From the NCBI RefSeq assembly GCF_022201045.2, contig NC_068557.1:27567501-27631500 (forward strand): 64,000 nucleotides of DNA. The letters run 5' to 3'. Source of the DNA: Citrus sinensis. Its lineage: Eukaryota; Streptophyta; Magnoliopsida; Sapindales; Rutaceae. Of the stretch, positions 36,012-47,787 are shown one piece after another (within the stretch, counting starts at the first letter, position 1; each line of letters begins with the position of its first letter). The notes below the pieces were generated by a model. That model was not told the origin of the DNA and searched no databases. It saw only the letters and a list, made by a program, of their open reading frames with translations. Made by a program: the position numbers and the translations under genes.

Positions 36012-37367
36012 AAATCACTTTAGTTTTATGAGATTTCATTAAATAAAATCGTTTATTTTTTTTAAATTGGATTAGGATTGTTTTTATTTTAAGTTCTCTG
36101 AGTTTTTAAACATTTTATATTATGAATTTTTTAATAATAGAATATGGATAAGAGTTAATTTTTTTTTTAATTAACATCAATTAGTACACGAACTTTTGCT
36201 CAAGAAAAGTTCAAAGCAGTATTGATTGACCGTTCAAGAAGCTTCGTTGGAAACTTTTTTTGTTTTCTTTTGAGGTTGCTCTGTTGTACAACTTAGAAGA
36301 CTAGAAGCTCTGATTTAACAAAAAAATTAGTGGTTTTTATACTATAAAGATGAAATTTAAGATGGTTATTAACTTTTATTCTATTTAAGATGGGTATAGC
36401 CTTTGATTTTATTCATTATATTTTTAATCTTCGTAGAGGAATAATTAGTTTGTATTTCGGTAAAAGATGCAAAATGTTAGTAAGCGGATTCAAAAAATGG
36501 AAATATATTTGCTCAATAAAACCATAAAATGATTTTTAAACCAGAAAATGAACTTAATATTTCAAAATTAGGCTTCGAAAACATATTAATTTAACCAGAA
36601 GATGAAAGAGAAAATGGAGCGTGCGGCTGAATTTACTTACAGGACGTCAACTTTTGACTGACTAATTCATCGGTGACAAATAAACATCGATATTTACTAG
36701 CTAGCGATGCAAGAATGTGAGTTGTTATTTGTATCTTCCCGAAATTTTCAACAGAATATTCCAATAATTTACTGTTGCTTTTTTAGCTTTGCGATATTTC
36801 TGAACACGTACTAGAGATTATTGATATGTCTTATTTCATGCAGTAACTTAATTTGCTCGTAGATACGTCTTAATTAAATGACGAACCAAAAATGCACGGC
36901 TACTTTGCGTCACGTTGCTCATTGATTTGTCTTATTTATGCAGCGAACTTTGAGGCAATTAATAATGATCACGTATTTATTGAAGTTTGATAATGATCTT
37001 ATATGTCAAATATTGAAATAAATCTTGGTGGACTCTTTCAGACTTGGCTTACTTAAATTTGGCAACTGTTCTTTCACTTGCGAAACCATGCAGCCCTTTA
37101 TTCCCTTCATGCCTAGTTGTGAATGATTGGCCAATTTGCTTGCCGCCAATTAAAATTCAAATAATGGGTCGATCAAAGTGACCAAACAAGACAGATATAA
37201 ATCATATTTATCTTGGAGTTTTATGTGTTTTGAGAAACTTCGTCTAATAGCACTATAACAATTGCGGCCATGACAATGGCTAAACGTGTGCATGACCTCG
37301 CACACCATTAATAATTTCTACGTAAGTTGGTGATCAATCAATGTGTACATGTATACATGATATGTCA
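36012..37367. other. Intergenic, no recognised feature
   Basis: Unassigned AT-rich DNA; no open frame of interest. Confidence 0.4.
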
Positions 37368-40345
37368 TGCCCGAAATCTAGACGGGTATAAGGGCGATCC
37401 TTACATACAATTCACGGTTCAAACGTGGCGAAAGCTCTAAAGTAAATAAACTTATCATCTTTATATAATTAAAATTCAACCCTTGAACGGCGGAAGACTT
37501 TAAATGTTAAATCATTTATGATTCTTAAATCAAGTCATTCTCTTTACTCATCATGGATCAATCTTAATTTTTAAGAAAAAAATTTATATACCAAAATACA
37601 CATATACATATTTATATACCAAGCAAATTTATAAAATACCAAAATCTTTTTAAAACATCGTAGACAAACTTTTCAAACATATAATCTTTCCAAATTTATA
37701 ATCATTTAACAATTACAAGCAGACACAAATTAGGTAAGTATTTATATACTTGAAACTTCATTAAAACATTTAAATATTTAAACATAGTTAATTAGCTCAT
37801 GCCTCGTAGTCCTTAACATATGATGTCACGTTATGCACAAAGTGGGGTGTGGTTTTTCAAAACATATAGCATCATGTTAGGAAATATGTCTTCCTCTTTA
37901 ATGAGGATTTGTAAATCCTAAATTAAAATATTTTTTAGACTTTTCTTATTTAGTTGTTTTCTTATTCATGAGGATTCATATTTAAAAAATAAGTAATTTC
38001 CATTTAAAACTTAGCTTATTTAAGGAAGAACACAATTTGTATGAGAAAAAGAATACTACTTGTAGAAGAAATAGTCATACTACTTGTCTCAACAATCAAT
38101 TTCTCTACAAGTAGACAATTTTTAATATGAGAGAAACAGTAGTTCTATTAAGAGATTGAGTATTATTGGGGTTTTGGGTGTAAAGAATATATTAGAGTGA
38201 TTGTTCTTATTTTTTGCATAGTATATTTTTCTCTTCTCGTCCTTGGCAGCCATAGTTTTTCTCTAATATAAGAGTTTTCTCACGTAAATTCTTATATTGT
38301 GTAATTAGTTTTATTCTCTATTTATTTTCTGTTTATTATTTGTTTGATATTTTTTCTTTCAAGATATTGGAACAAATTAAAATTTCTAACAAGTTGTATC
38401 AGAGCTAAGCTTGTTTTGAAAAGTAATTATGCCATCAATAAGATTTCAATCTGCATATAGAAACAAAAAAGTTTAATGGAATAATCAATTTTGGCTTGTG
38501 GCATATTCAAGTCAAGTATATACTAGTTCAATCTATGTTACATAAGGAAAGCAAAAGCAATGTAAAACTTCGTAGGAACTCGTAGAGGTATGTGGACAAT
38601 TAAGGCACTTTGAAGAAGATTGTCGAAATAGAGCAAGTTTGGCAAATAAATCTAAATCAGTAGATGGAGATACTGATAATATTAGCTAATGGTGTATCTC
38701 TTTAGTCCATAAGAGATTGGTTTATCTTTTTTTGGTGTGCCATGGAAAAGAGTGTGTCATTGTTAGTGGCTCTAAAAGATTTGCATTCAAGGCATGTGTT
38801 TGACATTTGTGCAAGCTATATGAAGTAATTTTTATGTTGATGGTGCTGGAGGCTCTCAAGTAGCCAAACATGAGAGTGGGTATTTTTAGAAATTTAATCG
38901 ACATGTACCGAATATGTGTACTTTGGATAAGATAGAGTATGACAATTATTGGTGTACAGAATTACAGCATCTGGATAGAGACCATAATGGAGTGATTCTC
39001 ATAAGCTCTATGCGAATATGGTTTGGTGCAGTAAAGGAGGTAGAGATGACATGGCTATGGATACACGGTGGATCATGTTTTGTCACCTAATTGAAAAACT
39101 CACTAAGGTGGAGATTGTAAGGAAATATCTCTTATTTCTTAATGAGGATTTGTAAATCTTAAATAGGATATTTTCTAGGTTTTTCTTATTTAATAGTTTT
39201 CTTATTTAAAAGGATCCTTATTTGAGGAATAAGTAATTTCCTTTTAGAATTTAGTTTATTCAAGAATGAATATAATTTCTATAAGGAAATGAATACTACT
39301 TGTAAAAAAAATAATCACTATACATAAGGAAGTTGTGTCCACTTGTTTACATAATACAACAATCAATTTATTTAAATTAGATAGTTTCTAATGTGAGAGA
39401 ACAGTGGGTCTATTGAGAGATTGTGTGTTATTAAGGTTTTGGGTGTGAGGAAAATACTTAAATAATTATAATAATTTTCTACATAGTAGATTTTTCTCCC
39501 GTCGTCCTTGGCGACTGGGATTTTTCTCTAATACAAAGTTTTTCATGTAAATTCTTGTGTTATATGATTAATACTATTCTCCATTTATCTTTTATTTATT
39601 ATTTTTTAAATATTTTTTCTTACAAAATCTTGGTCAGATTAAAATTCCTTAAGACACTATATGTTAACGACTAAAAGGTATGAGTTAACTAAGTTCAAAT
39701 ATTTAAATGTTTTAGTTATGAAATGTTCTTATGATGTTTCCAATATTTAATGCTTGCATAATGATTCAATCACTTATATGTTTTTAACATTGTACAATGT
39801 TTTAAATGTTAAATGGTTATAAATTTCAAAAGATTATATGTTACGTTAAAAGTCAACTCCCCATTTTTGGGGACCATTGATCGCCGCCATCACCTCCTGT
39901 CCGAAATACCTTTCGCTGAACGGAATCAATAGAATTTCTTGGTGACCGGACACCACTTCTTAAAAGGGATTGTCAATAGAGGTATAAACTCCCAGGGTAA
40001 GACTAGGTTAGTTTTCTACGAAATCATGGTATTTCATATATTTGCATAGTGTATAAATATGTACGCATGTATTTTGTTACATGAAAAACTGATTTATTTA
40101 TTGAGCTAGTATTCATTATAGTTCATTACGATTCTCAGATATCAAGATTGATTCATGATGAGTAAGGAGAAAGACTTGATTTAAGAATCATAAATGATTT
40201 AACATTTAAAGTCTTTTTCTATTTAAGGGTTGAAATTTTTATTATATAAAGATGATGAGTTTATTAGTTATAAAGATGATATTAGGGTATAAGAGGATAT
40301 ATGATTGAATTGTTTTGTAAGAATCACCCTCGAACCCATCCGATA
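37368..40345. mobile_element. Large foldback element, interrupted by a Copia element
   Basis: Sequence at about 37440-37575 is closely complementary to 40135-40270 (shared core ACTTTAAATGTTAAATCATT, and ATGATTCTTAAATCAAGTC in the same order). A second inner match pairs about 37755-37830 with 39655-39725 (AACATTTAAATATTT, GTTAACATA). The arms together are about 0.5-0.7 kb. Between them sits the Copia fossil described separately. Outer ends and target duplication are unclear. Confidence 0.6.
37875..39655 (+). mobile_element. Fossil Copia-type LTR retrotransposon
   Basis: Two direct LTRs of about 0.52 kb (37875-38391 and about 39118-39655) flank a short interior of about 0.7 kb. A primer-binding-site-like TGTATCAGAGC follows the left LTR, as in initiator-Met-tRNA-primed Copia elements, and a purine tract AAGGTGGAGATT precedes the right one. 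Interior remnants suggest gag with a CCHC knuckle. The element is broken, lacks most of its interior, and its LTRs are clearly diverged, so it is old. It lies nested in a foldback element. Confidence 0.75.
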
Positions 40346-40369
40346 TTAGGGTATAATAGGATATATGAT
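40278..40369 (+). repeat. Direct repeat pair at the right end of the foldback
   Basis: GATATTAGGGTATAAGAGG and GATATTAGGGTATAATAGG start at 40278 and 40342, each followed by ATATATGAT, a 64-base spacing. Confidence 0.6.
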
Positions 40370-40765
40370 GAATAATCATGCTTGTAGCCAAAAAAGTGCA
40401 AATTTAGAATAAAAACTATAAGAATTTTTTTAATTTTTTTTTGGGCCCTAACGACAATGTGCTATTTTTGTGTGGACGTATCCCTATTCGTATATGATTA
40501 AAACAAAATGTATGGCGCTATCAGCTCTAAATAAATTTGATTTCCAAAAGTCAGAAGCCGATATATTGCGTCTTTCTCTAATTTTGTACTTTGAATTTTC
40601 TTGGTCAAATTGGAAGGAGGCTGGCCGGTGACTTGCACGATCTTCTTTTCTATTCTTTCATTAATTAATTCAAAATTAAATTAAAAAGATGATAGAAAAA
40701 TTAAGATTGAAGGATCAGATAGCCAGGTCATCAACTATAGTTCCAATTTCATGAACTTGCTGCAT

Positions 40766-40773
40766 TATAAATA
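40766..40773 (+). promoter_or_regulatory. TATA box of BBE-like 2
   Basis: TATAAATA ends 33 bases before the ATG at 40807, implying a very short leader. Confidence 0.55.
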
Positions 40774-40806
40774 ATATCTTAATGTCTCCTCTTAACAAAA
40801 CAAAAT

Positions 40807-42423
40807 ATGGAGATTATGAGGCTTACAATCACAAAACTTTCATTATTACTTCCAGTTCTTCTTTTCTTGTCCATTTCATGGAGAGCAAGAGCCACTTCAG
40901 TTTCTGTGCATGAAAATTTTATTCAATGTCTTTTAAGCCATTCTCAGCCTTCCCATCCAATCTCTCCAGCTATTTTTACTCCGCAAAACTCTTCATTTTC
41001 GTCTGTATTGCAAGCTCAAATTCGAAACCTTCGCTTCAACTCAACTTCAACACCAAAGCCATTCCTAATCATAACCGCTTTGCATGAATCCCATATCCAA
41101 GCAGCCATCATTTGCGCTCGTAAACATGGCCTGCAAATGAAAATCCGAAGCGGCGGCCATGACTACGAGGGCTTATCTTATGTTTCCCATGTCCCATTCT
41201 TCGTCCTCGACATGTTCAATCTTCATTCTGTTGATGTCGACATCGAAACCGAGACTGCTTGGGTTCAGACCGGAGCAACTCTCGGAGAAGTTTACTATCG
41301 GATTTCCGAAAAAAGTAAAACTCATGGCTTCCCTGCTGGGGTTTGTCCTACTGTTGGTGTTGGTGGACACATAGGTGGTGGTGGCTATGGCAATATGATG
41401 AGAAAATACGGGTTGACAGTTGATAACATTGTCGATGCAAAGCTGGTTGATGTAAGTGGAAGGCTTTTGGATAGAAAGTCAATGGGTGAAGATCTGTTTT
41501 GGGCTATCAGAGGAGGCGGAGGAGCAAGCTTCGGAGTTGTGCTAGCTTATAGAATCAAACTCGTTCGTGTTCCTGAAACTGTCACTGTGTTTCAGGTTCG
41601 GAAAACTTTGGAACAGAATGCTACTGAGATTGTGTATCGTTGGCAGCAAGTTGCGTCCAAGCAGCTGCCTGATGATCTCTTCGTTAGACTTATACTCGAT
41701 GTCGTAAATGGCACAAAATCTGGGACAAAGACTGTCAGGGCTTCGTTTCTTTCATTGTTTCTTGGAGACTCTAACAGACTTTTGTCTATAATGAATGAGA
41801 GCTTCCCTGAACTGGGGTTAGCTCAATCCGATTGTATTGAAACGAGTTGGATTCGATCGGTTCTGTTTTGGACTAATTTCCAAATTGACGATCCTTTAAA
41901 TATTTTGCTCAATCGGACACCTCCAACGCTGACGTTTCTGAAGAGGAAGTCAGATTATGTGAAGCAGCCAATTCCGAAAAATGGCCTGGAATTTATTTGG
42001 AAAAGAATGATTGAACTAGAGACACCACAGATGATTTTCAACCCTTACGGAGGGAAAATGGCTGAGATTCCTTCGACGGCGACTCCATTCCCGCATAGAG
42101 CTGGAAACTTATGGAAGATTCAGTATGTAACAAATTGGAATGAGCCAGGGACAGATGCAGCAAATCGCTATCTAAATTTGACGAGGAAACTTTATGGTTA
42201 CATGACTCCTTTTGTGTCCAAGAATCCAAGGCAAGCATTTTTCAACTACAGGGATATAGATTTGGGTATTAATCACAATGGGAAAGCAAGCTTTGAAGAA
42301 GCAAAAGCTTATGGTATCAAATATTTCTTGGGTAATTTTAACAGGTTGGTGAAAATCAAGACCAAGGTTGATCCTGGGAATTTCTTTCGGAATGAACAAA
42401 GCATTCCTGTTCTTCCACATTAG
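40807..42423 (+). CDS. BBE-like FAD oxidoreductase 2 (intact, Val gatekeeper)
   Basis: Secreted BBE-like flavoprotein, 538 aa, one exon. Signal peptide about 1-29; FAD_binding_4 about 85-260; BBE domain at the C-terminus (NYRDIDLG from 480). FAD anchors are His118 and Cys180. Active-site Tyr120, Tyr194, Lys437, Gln439 and Tyr481 match the AtBBE-like 15 type, so it may share substrate class with BBE-like 1. Val183 replaces the Leu seen there, the residue associated with fast reaction with oxygen; I predict an oxidase that makes hydrogen peroxide in the wall. The ATG at 40807 follows closely after a TATA box; a second in-frame ATG at 40816 would still leave a signal peptide. It lies alone on the plus strand between minus-strand copies, about 11 kb from copy 1 across transposon fossils. 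Confidence 0.93.
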   Translation: MEIMRLTITKLSLLLPVLLFLSISWRARATSVSVHENFIQCLLSHSQPSHPISPAIFTPQNSSFSSVLQAQIRNLRFNSTSTPKPFLIITALHESHIQAAIICARKHGLQMKIRSGGHDYEGLSYVSHVPFFVLDMFNLHSVDVDIETETAWVQTGATLGEVYYRISEKSKTHGFPAGVCPTVGVGGHIGGGGYGNMMRKYGLTVDNIVDAKLVDVSGRLLDRKSMGEDLFWAIRGGGGASFGVVLAYRIKLVRVPETVTVFQVRKTLEQNATEIVYRWQQVASKQLPDDLFVRLILDVVNGTKSGTKTVRASFLSLFLGDSNRLLSIMNESFPELGLAQSDCIETSWIRSVLFWTNFQIDDPLNILLNRTPPTLTFLKRKSDYVKQPIPKNGLEFIWKRMIELETPQMIFNPYGGKMAEIPSTATPFPHRAGNLWKIQYVTNWNEPGTDAANRYLNLTRKLYGYMTPFVSKNPRQAFFNYRDIDLGINHNGKASFEEAKAYGIKYFLGNFNRLVKIKTKVDPGNFFRNEQSIPVLPH

Positions 42424-42739
42424 AATGAAGTTGAATATGTACTCAATTACCAGGAATTAAATGTTTCATTATTCTATTTTATTGCTTGTAATAAGATGAA
42501 GAAGAATAAAAAATTGTTGCTTTTGAAAATAAATTAGATACGCTACGCATGTATTGTTATCTATCCAGAATCTATTCGGCTATGTGATATTTTGTTCACT
42601 AATGTTATGCTTATAAAGTTGTTGTAGAATTTGTTACCTTAATTGATGTGGCATACGACATGATGTTATTGTAATTTTCTTTTGTGTTAATTAGATGGAT
42701 CTTGTGTGAAAGCCATGTGTATGCCAAATAAGAAATTTA

Positions 42740-43010
42740 TTGTTGTTGTTGTTGTTGTTGTTGTTGTTATTTTAAGATTGCCATGCACCCCACTTCCACT
42801 CTCTACCCAAATTAAAATTCTCTCTTTAAATTTGAATTCTTGATTACTAATTTTTATCGCAAGGTGTCAAATCAACTTGCGAATTATAGTAAGGACATTT
42901 TCATGTTAATAAAATGAGAATATTACTAAATATAAAAAAATTAATTTATTCAGGTTTATACATATATTAGAACTTACGCGAGATCACTATATATATATAT
43001 ATATATATAT
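42740..43010 (+). repeat. Microsatellites (TGT)n and (AT)n
   Basis: (TGT)n spans about 42740-42768 and (AT)n about 42989-43010, in the 3' flank of BBE-like 2. The bases between are unassigned AT-rich DNA. Confidence 0.8.
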
Positions 43011-44085
43011 TGAAATACTAGTTATGCAACCCAAGAGGGGGGTGAATTGAGATTTTAAAACTTAAGCTAAACAAACCACACAACAATTCAATTTATTGCC
43101 TTAATGAAATAAAAAACAATAAATTTAATAAAGCACAATAATAAAAGAGTAAGGGAAGAGAGAGCAAACACAATGATTTTTATGTGGTTCGGCAATCCCG
43201 CCTATATCCACACTTCCAAGCCAACCAAACTTGAAGATTTTACTATCCAACCCTCTCAAGGCTTCAAATTCTTTACAATTGACTTCAGAGGTGTCAATAA
43301 ACCTTTACAATCAAGAGATTATCTTCCAATCTCTTTACCCAATGTTTCTCACACTTATACACTCACAAATTTGATGAGAAAATAAAGATTACAATAAAAA
43401 CTCTCTTTTAGAGTGGATATACAAATTATAGCACAATCATGATTCAATATATGATGATTTGCGAAATGGAAGCTCAATATATGTTGTATGCTTTTTGTTT
43501 TTGCTTGCAAAAGTCTCTAAAAATGAATTGAATTTGAGTTTATATAGTTTCAGCCCAAAAACTAGTTGTTATAGACTTTTTTGTGATAACCAGCTTGTCG
43601 TTTTGTGTTAACCGGCTTGCCGTTTTATGTTACTTTTTTTTTTTATAAGTATGTTACCGTTATATTCAAATATTTGAATTTTTGCACATTCGGTTTGCCG
43701 CTTTTCATTTTCTGGTTAGCCGCTTTTATTCCAGAGAGCTTCTGCTTGAAAACTGATTTGCTGCTTTGGTAAATCTGGTTAGCCGCTTGCTACAGTAAAT
43801 GGCCTATTTTCTAAAATTATTATTTTACCCCAAAACTTTATAAAATTATATTATCATCCAATCTTTATAAAAACTTTGCAAATATGTCCATTTTTAGAAT
43901 TTTAAAACAATACTTGTTGATTTCAAAGTTCTCAAAATTTTTTAATTTAAACTATAAACTTGAAAACAACTAATTTCATAAAATAATTTTCTTGTTATAA
44001 AAACATAATGTGTAATTTTTTATTTATCCAAAACATGCAGTTTGTTATCATCAAAATCAACATTTTATAATCATATAGGCTAACA
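43011..44085 (+). mobile_element. Solo-LTR-like fossil
   Basis: About 1.07 kb beginning TGAAATACTAG and ending TAGGCTAACA. It contains the words CCCAAGAGGGGGGTGAATTG and TTTTTATGTGGTTCGGCAAT, which I recognise as typical of plant LTR retrotransposon terminal repeats, probably of a large non-autonomous family. No interior or partner LTR is next to it. I found no clear target duplication, because the left flank is an AT microsatellite and the right an AC run. Confidence 0.5.
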
Positions 44086-44712
44086 CACACACACACTATG
44101 TGTGTATTCTGTACATATGTACAATGATTACAATGATTAACGTTACTTTTTATTGTTTTGTTTCAGAAAGATACTGAAAAAAGAAAGGTTATTTAGTTTA
44201 TTTACTTTTTATGAACCTTAGTGTGTGGGAATTTATTAAAAAAAAAAGATGAAAAGTAGCCACATTTTGTAGACTTATTCTTATTAATTAGAAGTGAGTC
44301 TAATTGTTATGGAAAAATTCTAGAGTATATGAGAGATATTGCACTTAATAAATGCATATATACCACATGTAGTTTAATTAAATATAACTATTAATTACAT
44401 GGTGATATGTCAAAATAAATGAACACATAACATACATACATTAGTTGGGTTAATAATCAAATTAGGATTCAATCTTGAACTTATTTTTTACAAAACAAAG
44501 AATCAAATGTTTATTTTTTTTTATTTTTTTTTCTCTTACCTAATAACCATTTATTCTTTTCTCTATAAAAACTTAGTTTAGCACTCGATCTTGTAATCTT
44601 CCATTCTTATGACAGTGAACAATACAAAGAAGCAAAAAGAAGAGTAATAATAAACACAGGGTCCGGGTGGGGCTCAACAAGTTTTATTAATAGGGATACT
44701 TCCACTTGATAT
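44086..44712. other. Intergenic, 3' flank of BBE-like 3
   Basis: Short (AC)n at 44083-44096, then AT-rich DNA. No gene seen. Confidence 0.4.
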
Positions 44713-46344
44713 TCAAGCGTTCCTCTTCTTCTTCCAAGACGAGAGTGGTGGGATGCTTTGTTCGTTTCTGAAGAAGTTATCAGGATCGACGGAAGTTTTC
44801 ACATGAACCAACCTATCGAAATTGTGGTTGAAATATTTTTTGCCCCAAACACTAGCTTCTTTGTAGCTTGTGTAACCTTCGTTATTTGTACCTATGTCAA
44901 GGTCCCTGTAATTGATATATGCTGCCCGAGGATTCTTAGAAACATAAGGAGTCATGTAACTGTACAATTCTCTGATCCAATTAATGTGCCTTTGAGATGC
45001 GTCAATTCCGTCCTCTGCCCATAGCACGAGATGCCCAATTTCGTATATGTTGCCAGCTCTATGCGGGAATGGAATTGCAGACTTTGAAATCTCACTCATT
45101 TTGCCACCATACGGAACAAAAAAGAGTTGAGCTGCTTCCGCCTCTACTTTAGATAACCTCTCATAAATTCCTTCCAACGCAATTCCAGGCATCGGTTCCC
45201 TCACGTAGTCAGATTTTGCTTTGAAAGCTCTTCTATCAGAATAATTAGTCCTCTGAAGCAATATATCCAAAGATTCTCCGCTTTCAAATCCATTGAAGAT
45301 CATGATTGATTGAATCCAGCTCGTTTCATTACAGTCTTCTTTCACCAAACCAAGCTCAGGGAATCTCTCTTGCATCAATGGAAGCAGCTTCTCAACTCCA
45401 CCAAGAAACAAGGATTGGAATATAGCTTCCATTGTTCTGTTTCCCTCCGTACCGCTACTCAAACTTCTTAAGAAGACCATGATAAATAAATCTTCTGGAA
45501 GTTTATGAGCAACGTGTTGCCATCTGTGAACAAGCTTGGTTGCAATTTGGTCCCAGGGTCTCCGGACTGTGAATACGGTCACGGTTGATGGAACGTCCAC
45601 AAGCTTTATTTTCCATGCAACAATGACTCCAAAACTAGCTCCTCCGCCACCCCGAATGGCCCAAAATAGATCCTCTCCCATTGATTTCCTATCAAGAAAT
45701 CTCCCCTGAACATCGATCATACGAGCATCGACTATGTTATCAGCAGCAAGGCCATATTTACGCAACAATATGCCCCAGCCTCCGCCACTAATATGTCCAC
45801 CAGTTCCTACAGAAGGGCAAGATCCAGCGGGAAAAGCAAGATTTGGGCTTTTCTCAGCAATTCTGTAGTAAAGTTGGCCAAGGGTGGCACCAACTTGAAC
45901 CCATGCTGTCTTGTTTTCTACATCAATGCTAATTGAGCTGAGATTTATCATGTCAATGATGACAAACGGGGAATTATAAGAAGTACGAAAAGATAGACCT
46001 TCGTAGTCGTGACCGCCACTTCGAACTCTAATTTGCATGCCGTATTTCTGGGAACATTTAATGGCTGCTTGAATATGAGATACGTGAATTGGCGTGATAA
46101 TGACCAGAGGCTTTGGGGTGGCCGGCGTTGAGAACCTGAGGTTTTGTAAAGTAAGTTCCAGGACAGATGAATATGAAGAGTTGTATTGGGTGTAGATCAC
46201 TTTAGAAATGGAAGTGGAGTTCTCAGAATGTAGAGAAAGGCATTGAAGGAAACTCTCATGAGTATCAGCCGCAGCAGCTATCAATTGAAACGATAGTAGA
46301 AGAGCAAGAGTAGATGGGACAATCATAGTGCTTTGAGGCTTCAT
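44713..46344 (-). CDS. BBE-like FAD oxidoreductase 3 (intact, divergent active site)
   Basis: Secreted BBE-like flavoprotein, 543 aa, one exon. I start at 46344 (MKPQSTMIVPSTLALLLS), not at the upstream in-frame ATG at 46494: only the shorter form begins with a normal signal peptide, and a TATATAAG lies 49 bases before it. FAD anchors are His112 and Cys176 (GSCPSVGTGGH); gatekeeper Val179 suggests an oxidase. The active site departs from its neighbours: the GGGYG tyrosine is Trp190, and the Lys and Gln found in copies 1 and 2 (KIQ) are Glu435 and Gly437 (EIG). NYRDLDIG is kept. The substrate is therefore probably not the monolignol type; it may be a carbohydrate, or it may be something untested. 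A two-residue longer loop (FRTSYNSPF) is also unusual. Confidence 0.92.
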   Translation of the reverse strand: MKPQSTMIVPSTLALLLSFQLIAAAADTHESFLQCLSLHSENSTSISKVIYTQYNSSYSSVLELTLQNLRFSTPATPKPLVIITPIHVSHIQAAIKCSQKYGMQIRVRSGGHDYEGLSFRTSYNSPFVIIDMINLSSISIDVENKTAWVQVGATLGQLYYRIAEKSPNLAFPAGSCPSVGTGGHISGGGWGILLRKYGLAADNIVDARMIDVQGRFLDRKSMGEDLFWAIRGGGGASFGVIVAWKIKLVDVPSTVTVFTVRRPWDQIATKLVHRWQHVAHKLPEDLFIMVFLRSLSSGTEGNRTMEAIFQSLFLGGVEKLLPLMQERFPELGLVKEDCNETSWIQSIMIFNGFESGESLDILLQRTNYSDRRAFKAKSDYVREPMPGIALEGIYERLSKVEAEAAQLFFVPYGGKMSEISKSAIPFPHRAGNIYEIGHLVLWAEDGIDASQRHINWIRELYSYMTPYVSKNPRAAYINYRDLDIGTNNEGYTSYKEASVWGKKYFNHNFDRLVHVKTSVDPDNFFRNEQSIPPLSSWKKKRNA

Positions 46345-46392
46345 TTCTCTGTTGATGTTCAATAAGGTGCAGAGGTGCAAGAAAATTAATCG

Positions 46393-46400
46393 CTTATATA
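46393..46400 (-). promoter_or_regulatory. TATA box of BBE-like 3
   Basis: TATATAAG on the minus strand, 49 bases upstream of the chosen ATG. It supports that start over the ATG 150 bases further upstream. Confidence 0.55.
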
Positions 46401-47784
46401 CACCGATGCAGAGGATATTTAACAATAAAAAAAACATCTTTAGTAAACTGCGAATTCTTACACGGTATCTAGCGTCTGGAGGGAATTCAAGCATCTAGAT
46501 TGTATCAGTCAATAAATTAATGAGGTAAATTAATTTCTTAAAAGGTTCGTTTGCCTTGTCAAAGACATTGGGCTCTATTTTAATTAACTTTGACCAATTT
46601 TGTGTTACATTTAATTACTTCTCGAGTTCTTGATATTATCCCTATCGGACTGAAGATAAACAATTTTAAGAATTTTGTTATGATATAAGCTTTTTTTTTT
46701 TTAGTGAAATACACTTGGGTAATTAGTAATTAGTAGATGAAAAATAAAAATATTGAACTCTCAATCATGCAATATCAATCATATGTGACATCAAATTCAT
46801 GATTGGAAATTAAAAACGTGAAAGAGGAGTGTTGCATCAACTTGATTGACGTACATAAGAGGAAGGCATGTAATACACAATTTTTGAAACATATAATGTA
46901 TATAAGATCAAAGCGTGTATTATATAAACAATAGCTAACTAACTACATCCGAAGAAAGGTCACAGCGTGTAAACCAGAGTTGTCATGTTGGATGGCTAGG
47001 GATGTTATTGGAGATTAATTTCTAACTGCGTTATCAACGAAATCATATTACTATCGAGTCTATTAGCAAAGCATTTATTCAATAATGTCGTTCCCTCTAG
47101 AAGAATTTTCAATTAAGTAATTTTGACTGATGACTTATTATTATTATATCCAATCACGTTTATACCGTATTCTTATCACAGAGAAACCTGGCTTTCTGAT
47201 TTATTTATTATTATTTTCTGTTTTTCTTCTAAGATGAATTTTTTATGCTGACTATATTAAGCTTCAAGTTGAATTTTCTGTAGGTGCAGTCATCGGTCAG
47301 AGTTTTCTTTCCCATGCAGGTACCCAACTTCTCATCATAATACTGCAAAGCTTTCTAAGTGACCAAGTTTCCCATAAGTAATTGAAACATTCGAAAAGAT
47401 CAAATGAGACTAGCATATATTACATGCGTGTAGTTTATGTAGGATGAATCTATATCTGGTAAATAGTCATCGGTTTTCTGCAGTGGTTACTAAAAATGTT
47501 CAGGGAGGTAAAATTATTTAAATAATAATAATAATAATAAGGAGACAAAATGTTCTGCCTTTTTTTTTTTTTTATAACTCAAGATTATCCCTTTAATTAT
47601 TAGATCTTAATTGAGATGATAGACTAGTAACATTTTGGAAGTAAACGTGTCTGATAACATTTAATTCATAGTTCAACTGGAATATTTGGTGGGGTAACAC
47701 TTTTTAATTATTGGATGGGCTTTTGAACCAGTCAAATTGATTGGGCCCTCAGTTTGTTTTTCACCTTAATCTTTTGGAAAATAC
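46401..47784. other. Intergenic upstream of BBE-like 3
   Basis: Promoter side of BBE-like 3, AT-rich, with an (ATA)n run near 47521-47540. No other structure seen. Confidence 0.4.
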
Positions 47785-47787
47785 TTA

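Noticed and set aside
38722-38904. A 60-codon minus-strand open frame in the Copia interior.
   Set aside because: Chance frame within the fossil element; no domain on that strand.
44713-46494. Longer BBE-like 3 starting at 46494 (593 aa).
   Set aside because: It would place 50 unrelated residues before the signal peptide, and a TATA box lies inside that extension.
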